A DNA stretch of 64,000 nt from Flavobacteriales bacterium (GTDB taxonomy: Bacteria; Bacteroidota; Bacteroidia; Flavobacteriales_D; Sanyastnellaceae), in assembly GCA_947466425.1 (NCBI GenBank), contig CANIBZ010000001.1:1-64000 (forward strand), given 5' to 3'. Made by a program: the position numbers and the translations under genes. Below, in pieces: positions 49,486 to 59,169 of the stretch (positions are counted from its first letter, which is position 1; each line of letters opens with the position of its first letter). The notes under the pieces were generated by a model. It saw only the letters and a list, made by a program, of their open reading frames with translations. It was not told the DNA's origin and ran no database searches.

Positions 49486-52400
49486 ATGAAAACCCGCATC
49501 AAAAATTTCTTCCCCTCTCTTACCTTCTCTTCCCCTCTCTTAACTTCTTTATTTCCCCTTCTCTTAACTTTTCTTACCCTGTTCGCAGGGAGTGTTGCAT
49601 CAGCCCAAATCCCCTCTACTGGCTTGGTTGGTTATTGGAATTTTAGTGGTAATGTGAATGATGCAAGTTCGAATGGAAACAATGGTATAATGCAACCAGG
49701 AAACAACGGTTCTATAAACTTTGTGACAGATCGCTTTGGAAATGCGAATTCAGCAATTCAGTTTAGTTCAAACCCTGCATGGAATTCACTCGGTCCATAT
49801 ATAGAAATTCCGAACAGTCAGAATTTGTTGGTTAACTCTGATTTTACAATGATTTATTCGATTAAAGTTTCAGCTCAAAATGTGATTGGCGAAATCATCA
49901 ATAAGGGAGCCGATGCCATTGCAAACTCTTATTTCTCTCGAGTGGCGAATGGAATTTTGCAAAACTCGATTCCTACCTCAGGCATAATTAACGTTTCAAA
50001 TTTTCCAATTGGTTCTTGGCAGACAGTAACGATTACATATTCTAATTCTCTATTGTCGTATTATCTAAATGGAGTTTTTCAGCAATCAGTGGCTTCTGGT
50101 CCAATACAAAGCTCGTCATCTAAATATTATTTTGGGTCAATGGTTTCGGGAAGTTCAAACGGAAGTTATTATCCTTTTCAAGGGATAATGGACGACATCT
50201 CCATATACAACCGCGCCTTAACTCCTGCTGAAATCACTCAAGTCTATACTTCTCAAACAAGTACAGTTCAACCCCCTTGTCCAACCCTCGCAACAAATCT
50301 TCAAACCGGATTGGTTGGTTATTGGCCGTTTTGTGGAAATGCGAATGATGAAAGTGGAAACGGAAATAACGGAACAGTGAATGGCGCGACTTTAACGACT
50401 GATCGTTTTGGTAATGCGAATAGCGCGTATAGTTTTGATGGGGTGAATGATATTATTACGCTGAATGCAATACCAATGCAAAACGGCACAATTTCTATTT
50501 GGTTTGAAGAATCTGTTCTTAATAATTCAAATCCAAATAATGGACATCCTCCAATTGGAAGTCAATTAATTGGTCAAGGAACAGGGCATCAACCTTCTGT
50601 TACTTATTGTGATTTCGCTCTCGGAATTTCAAGTTATAACGGTGGGCCTGAATATTATTCATTTGAAAATAGTGCCGTTAATAGTTGGACAGATTATAGT
50701 TTGGGCACCGTCGGAAATAATAGTGTTTGGAATAACATTGTTATTGTGATAGATGGAACTCAACTTTCTATGTATTTGAATGGAAGTTTATTTTCATCAA
50801 CAACCTTATCGAATGCTTTATTAAATTCAGGTGCACCTCTTTCATTTGGGGGTAGATATGTATTTCAATCTTCTAATGGGATTTACTATCATAATTTTTT
50901 CAAAGGCAATCTCGACGACATATGCATATACAACCGAGCCTTAACCTCTGCTGAAATCTCACAACTATACACAGATCCATCAACTACTCCTCCTTTAGCC
51001 TGCACCCCCTTCCTCGGCGAAGACCAAACCGTTTGTGCGGGAACGAGTGTAACGCTTACAGCAAGCGGATCTTCATTGGCTTGTCCAACATTACCTTCTA
51101 CTCTTCAAACCGGACTGGTGGGCTATTGGCCGTTCTGCGGTAACGCAAACGACGCAAGTGGAAATGGAAACAACGGAACAGTGAATGGAGCAACGTTGAC
51201 GGTAGATCGTTTTGGGAATGCAAATAGTGCGTATAGTTTTGATGGGGTGAATGATTACATTGTAACTAATAATATTTCATTTGCAAATGGTGGTGATTAT
51301 TCTATTTCTTTATGGGTAAAACTTAACGCAGCATATTCTAATGGTGAACCACAGCATTATTTATTATCAAATGCAACTACTTTAGGAGGCGCATATTTAA
51401 ATACCGATTATAACCAAAGTCAATTCGGTTGTAATTCCTTCTACTCAGACAACTCAATAGGAAATTGGCACCACTATGTTGGAATTAAATCTGGAAATAC
51501 TTATACATTAAGAATTGATAATCAAGTCGTAGGTTCAGTTAACAATTGCAACACAAATTTCATTAATGGTTATCCTGTTTTCTTTGGCAATTCATCAGTT
51601 AACACTGAATTTACCAATGGAATTATTGATGATATTTCAATTTATACACGGGCTCTATCAGTATCAGAAATCCAACAACTTTATACCCTCGGACAATCGA
51701 CTTACTTATGGTCAACGGGTGCAACAACAGCAACCATAAACGTCACACCAACAACCACCACAACCTATACTTGCACGGTAACCGATGCGAATGGAAATGT
51801 TTGCACCGATAGCGTAACTGTTTTCGTTCCGCAAATCGAAGCAACCGATTTAACTATTTGTGCGGGAGAGACAACGACACTTTCTGTTTCAGGAATTAAT
51901 TCAACCGCTACTCCTTCGGCATGTCCAACATTACCTGCCAACCTTCAAAACGGACTTGTTGGCTACTGGCCTTTCTGCGGCAACGCAAATGACGCAAGTG
52001 GGAATGGAAACAACGGAACGGTGAATGGCGCGACATTGACGACGGATCGTTTTGGTAATGCGAATAGTGCGTATGCCTTTAATGTGAATTATCTTACAAG
52101 TATAGGAATTTCAAATCTTAGCGGTTTAAACGATTGGTCGATTGCTTTCTGGTGTAATCCAAGCAGCAGCAATACGAGTTTCCTTTATTATCCAATAGGA
52201 ATTAATTGTCAATTATATTGGAAAGGAATTGGATTATCTGGAAATAATCCACCATGCGGTATACCTGGTCAAAATTTATTTTTATTCGATGGTAGCCAAG
52301 GTTGTTCAAATTGGTTTGCGGCAAACTCGGTATTTAACTACAACAGTTTCAATCAATTTGTAATTACAAAGAGCGGGTTAGAGTATAGAATTTATCAAAA

Positions 52401-55400
52401 TGGAATGTTATTGAATTCGTCTTCTTCTTTAGAGGCAATTAGTATTCAATCTCTAACACTCGGTAGGAGATGTAATGATCCTAGCACAAATACTCTTGAC
52501 GGTACAATTGACGATGTTATACTTCATAATAGAGCCTTGACCACTAATGAAATTCAACAACTATACAATCTCGGACAAACAACATACCTCTGGTCCAACG
52601 GCGCAACAACTCCAACCATTAACGTTTCTCCGACCACAACTACAACCTATACTTGCACAGTAACAACCAATGGGGTTTCGTGCACAGATTCGGTTACTGT
52701 TATTGTGAGCAATCCGGTTATTGATTTAGGCGCAGACGTTACTGTTTGCGGAACTTCAACAACATTAACAGCACCTTCAGGATACGATTCGTATTTGTGG
52801 AGTAACGGTGGAACAACCAATACTACAACGGCAAGTTCAAATGGAACTTATTCATGCACTGGACTGATCAATGGTTGTTCTGCAACTGATTCCATCGATG
52901 TCGTTTTAGTTTCGTTAGATGCGCAAGTGAACGTAAGTAGCATATGCTCAGGTGAGGCGGTAGAATTAACAGCAACTTCAAATTTGAGTGTAAATCAGAA
53001 TTCGAATTGTATTGGAAATACAGGCAGTCCAAACCCTTGGCCTTACCCTTCAGCTTACAACGCGGGAATTATTGATTTAGGAAACTTTGGTGCACAGAGT
53101 GTATTTAGTATTTCCGCATGGGTGAATGTGGGTGCAACTCAAAACGGGATATCCATATTATTAGATGCCTCACACGGAGGGTCCGCTAACTGGGTAGTTC
53201 AAGCTTTTGGTAATAACACCTATACATGGGGAAGTTTGAGTTTTACGCTTACACCGAACGTGTGGCAGCATGTATTACTTACCTATGTCAACGGTAGTAA
53301 AAAGTGTTTTATTGACGGACAATTAGTGGCAAGTGTTTACAATCCAATTTCATATTCAGGAAGTCCTCAACTTTATTTAGGAAACTGGCCAGAGGGAGGT
53401 CGACGATTTAACGGTTTGGTCGATGAGCTTTATATTACCTACAGTGAACTACAATCCTCGAATTTTGTCCCATCACAAGTAATCAATACACCTTCAGCAA
53501 ACAGCTTTGGGTTGTGGCATTTCGATGAAGGTGCCAATGGAACTACGCTGAATTCGGTGAGTGGCACTGTAGCACAAATAGGTAGTTGGTTTTGGGCATC
53601 TCGTCCCGTTGTAGGCAACGCAACAATAAGTTGGAATGGTGTGCCAGGTTCTTCAACGCAAACACTTTCTCCTGTTGTAACAACTACCTATGTTTCTTCG
53701 GTTTTAATCAATGGATTAACTTGTAGCGATTCGGTTACAGTTGCCGTGAATAATCCGGTTATTGATTTAGGCGCAGACGTTACCGTTTGCGGAACTTCAA
53801 CCACATTAACAGCACCATCAGGATACGATTCATATTTGTGGAGCAACGGTGGAACTGCTAACACAACAACAGTTACTACGAATGGAACGTATTCGTGCAC
53901 AGCAACGCAAGGTGGTTGCAGCGCGAGTGATTCAATTGATGTAACGTTAATTGACGCCTCAATAACTGCGAGCGATTCTATAGTTTGTGCGGGCGAAACC
54001 GTGACGTTGTCTGTTCCTCAAGGCGGATCTTCTAACATAGCTTGTGCAGCACTTCCAACCAACCTTCAAACCGGGCTTGTTGGTTACTGGCCTTTCTGCG
54101 GTAATGCGAATGACGAAAGTGGGAATGGGAATAACGGAACGGTAAATGGTGCAACGTTGACGACTGATCGTTTTGGGAATGCAAACAGTGCTTATAGTTT
54201 TGATGGGAACGATTGGATTGAATCATTAATACCGCAGACACTTGGTTACACGGTTTCTGGTTGGGTGTTTTTAAATACAAATAATAATTACAATGGTTTT
54301 GCTCAGCATAAAAATAATTGTGGCCGAGGCGGTGGATACATTTTCGCAATTCCAAACGGTGGGGATGTTCGACTGTTGAAACAAAACTGCGGTGAATGCG
54401 GAAATAATTGCAGTGCACAATTTTCAATTTCAAATTTCTCAAGTGTAGCAATTGGCGAATGGAAACATCTCGTTGCAACTTGTGATGCGATCAACAGCCA
54501 TAAAGTTTATTTGAACGGGCAATTGGTTTACACACAAACAAATTCATCCTCAATCGGCCAATATGGTCAACAATTATTCAGCATAGGTAAACATCATGAT
54601 TCCCCAGATTTATATTTTTTGAATGGAAAGGCAGATGACTTCTTATTATACAACCGTGCTCTCACCGCCGCTGAAATCCAACAGCTTTACACTATCGGGC
54701 AAACAACGTATCTATGGTCAAACGGAGCAACAACTGCAACCATTAACGTTTCCCCGACTTCAACCACAACTTATACCTGCACGGTAACGACAAATGGGGT
54801 TAGTTGTACAGATTCAATTACAGTTACCGTTGATGTTCCTACAGCGACGATTACTCCAGCTAGCGCAACGACCTTCTGTCAAGGTGGAAGTGTTGTGTTG
54901 AACGCCAATTCGGCAACCGGAAACGCTCGATACATTAAGTTTTCATCAATTTATTCAGAAGATAATGGGCAGGTAAATGTGTATGGGATCCAGGCCTATT
55001 CAAATGGAGTTGATGTAGCTTTAAATCAGTCAGGCTTTGCAAATAGTTATGAATTCGGTGATTGGAGCAATAACGGAATAGGAGCTGTGGATGGTGGATG
55101 GTGGACCAGGTGGTCGAGTAATCGCAATGATCCTGGACCTGATGTTCAAAACCCGCACTACATAGTCATTGATTTGGATTTAGTATATAATCTTGATAGT
55201 ATTCTGATAGATATTCAAGGTTTTGATAGTTGGAATCAAACATTTCAAGTATTAACATCCACAGACTCTATAAATTGGACGTTGATAGCGGAAGAGACGG
55301 ATGTAACTGGAATCTTTACCTACCCATTGGTAGGTCTTAATTTGAGTTACCAATGGCAGTTAAATGGCGTAAGTATCAACGGCGCAACCTCCCCATCTTA

Positions 55401-58400
55401 CAGCGCGAACGCAAGCGGTTCTTACACGGTTGTTGTAACTAACTCGAGCACATGTTCTTCAACGAGTACTGCAACGGTTGTGACAGTGAACGCTCTTCCA
55501 ACAGCGACAATCACTCCAGCAACAGCGACGACTTTCTGTCAAGGTGGAAGTGTTGTTCTAAATGCTAACACTGGAACTGGATTGACGTATCAATGGTTCA
55601 ACAATACGACTGCGATTAGTGGCGGGACAAGTGCTTCTTACACCGCAACAACAAGTGGATCTTACACGGTTGTTGTGACAAACACTTCAACGTGTTCTGC
55701 GACAAGCTCAGCAACTGTTGTTACTGTGAATGCGCTGCCTACTGCGACAATCACTCCAGCCACTGCGACTACTTTCTGTCAAGGTGGAAGTGTGGTACTG
55801 AACGCGAACACGGGAGCTGGATTGACGTACCAATGGTTCAACAATGCGACTGCGATTAGTGGCGCGACAAGTGCTTCTTACACAGCAACAATAAATGGTT
55901 CTTACACCGTTGTTGTGACAAACACTTCAACGTGTTCTGCGACGAGCACGGCGACAGTTGTTACGGTTAATGCCCTTCCAACTTCAACGATTACTCCAGC
56001 AACTGCAACAACTTTCTGTCAAGGCGGAAGTGTGGTGCTCAACGCAAATACTGGAGCTGGTTTAACATATCAATGGAGATTGAATGGAACAAATATCACT
56101 GGAGCAACAACTTCATCTTACACCGCGAATGCAAGTGGATCGTATACTGTTGTGGTGACGAACACAAGTACTTGTTCTGCGACGAGCACGGCGACAGTTG
56201 TTACTGTGAATGCGCTTCCAACTGCGACAATTACTCCAGCTACTGCGACAACGTTTTGTCAAGGCGGCAGTGTTGTTTTGAACGCCAACACAGGCGCTGG
56301 ATTGACGTACCAATGGAGATTGAATGGTAATCCTATCAGTGGTGCGACAACTTCATCTTACACCGCGAATGCTAGCGGATCATACACGGTTGTTGTGACA
56401 AACACTTCAGCATGTTCTGCAACAAGCACAGCGACTGTTGTGACTGTGAATGCGCTGCCTACTGCGACAATCACCCCAGCAACAACGACTACTTTCTGTC
56501 AAGGTGGAAGTGTTGTTTTTAACGCTAACACTGGCGCAGGCTTGACATATCAATGGAGATTGAATGGAACGAATATCACTGGAGCAACTTCTTCATCATA
56601 CACTGCGAATGCAAGTGGTTCGTATACGGTTGTTGTGACGAATACTTCAACGTGTTTGGCGACCAGCACTGCGACGGTTGTTACAGTAAATGCGCTTCCA
56701 ACAGCAACGATTACTGCTTCAAGTGCAACGACTTTCTGTCAAGGAGGAAGTGTTGTTCTTAATGCTAACACTGGAACTGGACTTTCGTATCAATGGTATA
56801 ACAACGCCGCAATAATTAGTGGAGCAACAAGTGCTTCTTACACCGCAAACGCGAGTGGATCTTACACGGTTGTTGTAACAAACACTTCTGCGTGCTCTGC
56901 GACGAGCGCGGCAACAGTTGTTACAGTGAATGCGCTTCCTACTGCGATGATCACTGCAGCAACAGCAACGACTTTCTGTCAAGGAGGAAGTGTTGTTCTA
57001 ACAGCAAACACCGGAGCAGGTCTTTCATATCAGTGGAGATTAAATGGAACGAATATTACCGGTGCAACGTCTTCAACATACACCGCAAATGCCAGTGGGT
57101 CGTATACTGTTGTGGTGACAAACACTTCAACATGTTCTGCAACAAGTATAGCAACAGTTGTGACTGTGAATGCGCTTCCAACAGCAACAATCACTGCTTC
57201 TAGTGCGACAACGTTTTGTCAAGGTGGAAGTGTGGTTTTGAATGCAAATACAGGAACCGGATTGACGTATCAATGGAGATTGAACGGAACAAATATCACT
57301 GGCGCAACGTCTTCATCATACACCGCCAATGCAAGTGGATCGTACACTGTTGTGGTGACGAACACTTCAACGTGTTCTGCAACGAGCACAGCGATTGATG
57401 TAACAGCAGTTCCAAACGTAGATTACTTCGCAGATGCCGATGGCGATGGATTCGGAGATGTGACAACATTGATTTCAACGTGTTTTCAACCGCAAGGATA
57501 TGTAACAGACAATACCGATTGTAAAGACAACGATGCTTCTATTTATCCTGGAGCGCAAGAGATCTGCAACGACGTCGATGACGATTGCAATGATCTTATC
57601 GATGATGGATTGGTATTCATTACCTATTACGCAGATTTAGATGGCGATACATTCGGAGACATTAACAATCCATTGGATGCATGTGTTATCCCTGCTGGAT
57701 ATGTAACTAATAACACTGATTGCAACGACAACAATGCCAATCAAAATGCAGCGTCTACTGAAATCTGCAACGGCGAAGATGATGATTGCGATGGAACGAT
57801 TGATAACGGGTTAATCTTCCTCGATTACTATGCCGATTTGGATAGCGATGGATTCGGAGCAGGTGCTGCAACAAACAGCTGTGTTGATTTAGGCGCTGGG
57901 TATGTAACCAACAACACCGATTGCAACAATGCAAACGCTTTGATTAATCCGAATGCGACAGAGATCTGCAACAGCATCGATGATAACTGCAATGGACAAA
58001 TAGATGAAGGCATTGTCTTTACAACGTACTATCAAGACTTCGATAATGATGGATTCGGAACAGGAACGGCAGTGACAAGCTGCACCAATCCAGGAGCCGG
58101 ATGGGTAACGAACAACACCGATTGCGACGATACCAATGGAAACACCTTTCCGGGTGCAACAGAGTTGTGTAACACCATCGATGATAACTGCGATGGACTT
58201 ACAGATGCTGGCACACTAACCGTTTACTTCATAGACAACGATGGCGATTCATACGGAAATCCTTCGGTGAGCATCTTGGCATGTACACAACCCATTGGTT
58301 ATACACCCGATGACAATGACTGTAACGACAACAACGCGAACATCAATCCAGGCGCTGAAGACATTGGCGGCAATGGCATCGATGAGAACTGTGATGGAGA

Positions 58401-58653
58401 GATCGACAACAGCATCTTCGAACTGAACGCATCAATAAGCTTATACCCGAATCCGACTCGCTCTGAATTGAACATTCAAGTCAACTCTTCCATCATTGGA
58501 AACGACTTATACATCTTCGATGCGGTAGGAAAATTAGTTTACAAGCAACAGTTGCTTTCAACACAAACAACCCTTACTGTTTCCAACTTCGCAGATGGGA
58601 ATTACATTGTGAGAGTGGGAGAGGTGGTGAAGAGATTTGTGGTTGAAAAATAG
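49486..58653 (+). CDS. Giant modular T9SS surface protein: LamG-like domains, Ig-like tandem array, MopE-like metal-binding repeats, type A sorting domain
   Basis: Repeated 'LQTGLVGYWPFCGNANDESGNGNNGTVNGATLTTDRFGNANSAYSFDG'; eight 80-aa Ig-like repeats; 'DNTDCKDNDASIYPGAQEICNDVDDDCNDLIDDG' repeats; C-term 'SISLYPNPTRSELNIQV...RFVVEK'. Start at ATG 49486 preferred over the TTG at 49465. Confidence 0.9.
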   Translation: MKTRIKNFFPSLTFSSPLLTSLFPLLLTFLTLFAGSVASAQIPSTGLVGYWNFSGNVNDASSNGNNGIMQPGNNGSINFVTDRFGNANSAIQFSSNPAWNSLGPYIEIPNSQNLLVNSDFTMIYSIKVSAQNVIGEIINKGADAIANSYFSRVANGILQNSIPTSGIINVSNFPIGSWQTVTITYSNSLLSYYLNGVFQQSVASGPIQSSSSKYYFGSMVSGSSNGSYYPFQGIMDDISIYNRALTPAEITQVYTSQTSTVQPPCPTLATNLQTGLVGYWPFCGNANDESGNGNNGTVNGATLTTDRFGNANSAYSFDGVNDIITLNAIPMQNGTISIWFEESVLNNSNPNNGHPPIGSQLIGQGTGHQPSVTYCDFALGISSYNGGPEYYSFENSAVNSWTDYSLGTVGNNSVWNNIVIVIDGTQLSMYLNGSLFSSTTLSNALLNSGAPLSFGGRYVFQSSNGIYYHNFFKGNLDDICIYNRALTSAEISQLYTDPSTTPPLACTPFLGEDQTVCAGTSVTLTASGSSLACPTLPSTLQTGLVGYWPFCGNANDASGNGNNGTVNGATLTVDRFGNANSAYSFDGVNDYIVTNNISFANGGDYSISLWVKLNAAYSNGEPQHYLLSNATTLGGAYLNTDYNQSQFGCNSFYSDNSIGNWHHYVGIKSGNTYTLRIDNQVVGSVNNCNTNFINGYPVFFGNSSVNTEFTNGIIDDISIYTRALSVSEIQQLYTLGQSTYLWSTGATTATINVTPTTTTTYTCTVTDANGNVCTDSVTVFVPQIEATDLTICAGETTTLSVSGINSTATPSACPTLPANLQNGLVGYWPFCGNANDASGNGNNGTVNGATLTTDRFGNANSAYAFNVNYLTSIGISNLSGLNDWSIAFWCNPSSSNTSFLYYPIGINCQLYWKGIGLSGNNPPCGIPGQNLFLFDGSQGCSNWFAANSVFNYNSFNQFVITKSGLEYRIYQNGMLLNSSSSLEAISIQSLTLGRRCNDPSTNTLDGTIDDVILHNRALTTNEIQQLYNLGQTTYLWSNGATTPTINVSPTTTTTYTCTVTTNGVSCTDSVTVIVSNPVIDLGADVTVCGTSTTLTAPSGYDSYLWSNGGTTNTTTASSNGTYSCTGLINGCSATDSIDVVLVSLDAQVNVSSICSGEAVELTATSNLSVNQNSNCIGNTGSPNPWPYPSAYNAGIIDLGNFGAQSVFSISAWVNVGATQNGISILLDASHGGSANWVVQAFGNNTYTWGSLSFTLTPNVWQHVLLTYVNGSKKCFIDGQLVASVYNPISYSGSPQLYLGNWPEGGRRFNGLVDELYITYSELQSSNFVPSQVINTPSANSFGLWHFDEGANGTTLNSVSGTVAQIGSWFWASRPVVGNATISWNGVPGSSTQTLSPVVTTTYVSSVLINGLTCSDSVTVAVNNPVIDLGADVTVCGTSTTLTAPSGYDSYLWSNGGTANTTTVTTNGTYSCTATQGGCSASDSIDVTLIDASITASDSIVCAGETVTLSVPQGGSSNIACAALPTNLQTGLVGYWPFCGNANDESGNGNNGTVNGATLTTDRFGNANSAYSFDGNDWIESLIPQTLGYTVSGWVFLNTNNNYNGFAQHKNNCGRGGGYIFAIPNGGDVRLLKQNCGECGNNCSAQFSISNFSSVAIGEWKHLVATCDAINSHKVYLNGQLVYTQTNSSSIGQYGQQLFSIGKHHDSPDLYFLNGKADDFLLYNRALTAAEIQQLYTIGQTTYLWSNGATTATINVSPTSTTTYTCTVTTNGVSCTDSITVTVDVPTATITPASATTFCQGGSVVLNANSATGNARYIKFSSIYSEDNGQVNVYGIQAYSNGVDVALNQSGFANSYEFGDWSNNGIGAVDGGWWTRWSSNRNDPGPDVQNPHYIVIDLDLVYNLDSILIDIQGFDSWNQTFQVLTSTDSINWTLIAEETDVTGIFTYPLVGLNLSYQWQLNGVSINGATSPSYSANASGSYTVVVTNSSTCSSTSTATVVTVNALPTATITPATATTFCQGGSVVLNANTGTGLTYQWFNNTTAISGGTSASYTATTSGSYTVVVTNTSTCSATSSATVVTVNALPTATITPATATTFCQGGSVVLNANTGAGLTYQWFNNATAISGATSASYTATINGSYTVVVTNTSTCSATSTATVVTVNALPTSTITPATATTFCQGGSVVLNANTGAGLTYQWRLNGTNITGATTSSYTANASGSYTVVVTNTSTCSATSTATVVTVNALPTATITPATATTFCQGGSVVLNANTGAGLTYQWRLNGNPISGATTSSYTANASGSYTVVVTNTSACSATSTATVVTVNALPTATITPATTTTFCQGGSVVFNANTGAGLTYQWRLNGTNITGATSSSYTANASGSYTVVVTNTSTCLATSTATVVTVNALPTATITASSATTFCQGGSVVLNANTGTGLSYQWYNNAAIISGATSASYTANASGSYTVVVTNTSACSATSAATVVTVNALPTAMITAATATTFCQGGSVVLTANTGAGLSYQWRLNGTNITGATSSTYTANASGSYTVVVTNTSTCSATSIATVVTVNALPTATITASSATTFCQGGSVVLNANTGTGLTYQWRLNGTNITGATSSSYTANASGSYTVVVTNTSTCSATSTAIDVTAVPNVDYFADADGDGFGDVTTLISTCFQPQGYVTDNTDCKDNDASIYPGAQEICNDVDDDCNDLIDDGLVFITYYADLDGDTFGDINNPLDACVIPAGYVTNNTDCNDNNANQNAASTEICNGEDDDCDGTIDNGLIFLDYYADLDSDGFGAGAATNSCVDLGAGYVTNNTDCNNANALINPNATEICNSIDDNCNGQIDEGIVFTTYYQDFDNDGFGTGTAVTSCTNPGAGWVTNNTDCDDTNGNTFPGATELCNTIDDNCDGLTDAGTLTVYFIDNDGDSYGNPSVSILACTQPIGYTPDDNDCNDNNANINPGAEDIGGNGIDENCDGEIDNSIFELNASISLYPNPTRSELNIQVNSSIIGNDLYIFDAVGKLVYKQQLLSTQTTLTVSNFADGNYIVRVGEVVKRFVVEK
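55491..57410 (+). repeat. Eight exact-period 240-bp tandem repeats encoding Ig-like domains
   Basis: 'gcnctncc...' block start recurs at 55491, 55731, 55971, 56211, 56451, 56691, 56931, 57171. Confidence 0.95.
57418..58415 (+). repeat. Five MopE-like metal-binding repeats (protein level)
   Basis: YYADxDGDGFG...GYVTNNTDCNDNNAxINPGATEICNxIDDNCDGxID repeated. Confidence 0.9.
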
Positions 58654-58661
58654 ATTTTTCA

Positions 58662-58810
58662 ATCATCTTCGATGATCAATCTGACTACGTCAGATCAATT
58701 GCTACGCAATCAATCGCGTTGCGATCAATCGTTCAGAATTCACCGAAGGTTTGATCGCAAAGCGATTGATCTGAAAGATTGATTGCGGAGCAATTGATCA
58801 CCGAAGGTGA
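58662..58810. repeat. Micro-hairpin array D, head-to-head (TCAAT linkers then TTGAT linkers)
   Basis: ATCATC[TTC]GATGAT, ATCTGAC[TAC]GTCAGAT, ATTGC[TAC]GCAAT, ATCGC[GTT]GCGAT, ACC[GAA]GGT, ATCGC[AAA]GCGAT, ATCT[GAA]AGAT, ATTGC[GGA]GCAAT, TCACC[GAA]GGTGA. Confidence 0.92.
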
Positions 58811-58876
58811 GTAATGTGACTCTCCTCACAACACCTTTCAATTTCCTATTCTACCTTCGCTAAAAATTCAAACAAC

Positions 58877-59152
58877 ATGGATGTATTAGCAGCTTTAAAA
58901 AATGGAACGGCAACAATCGTTGATGTTCGATCAAGAGAAGAGTTCCAAAGTGGACATGTAGCGGGTTCAATAAATATTCCGTTACAAGAAGTGCCAACGA
59001 AGGTTGAAGAATTCAAGAACATGCCGAAACCCCTTGTGCTATGCTGCCTTTCGGGTGGGAGAAGCGGACAAGCAACCGGATACCTTCAACAACAAGGAGT
59101 AGAAGAGGTTTATAACGGCGGTGGTTGGATGGAAGTAAACGCGTTGGTATAA
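58877..59152 (+). CDS. Rhodanese-like domain protein
   Basis: [42 protein letters not shown]. Confidence 0.92.
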   Translation: MDVLAALKNGTATIVDVRSREEFQSGHVAGSINIPLQEVPTKVEEFKNMPKPLVLCCLSGGRSGQATGYLQQQGVEEVYNGGGWMEVNALV

Positions 59153-59169
59153 TCGCTAATTCAACAAAA

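Noticed and set aside
56073-57398. Several short ORFs on both strands in the Ig-like array
   Set aside because: Out-of-frame or antisense shadows repeated with the 240-bp period; the coding frame is the giant ORF.
46949-58810. REP/RAYT, integron attC or IS element
   Set aside because: No RAYT-type transposase, integrase or transposase gene and no IS terminal repeats were seen; stems are far shorter than REP/BIME hairpins.
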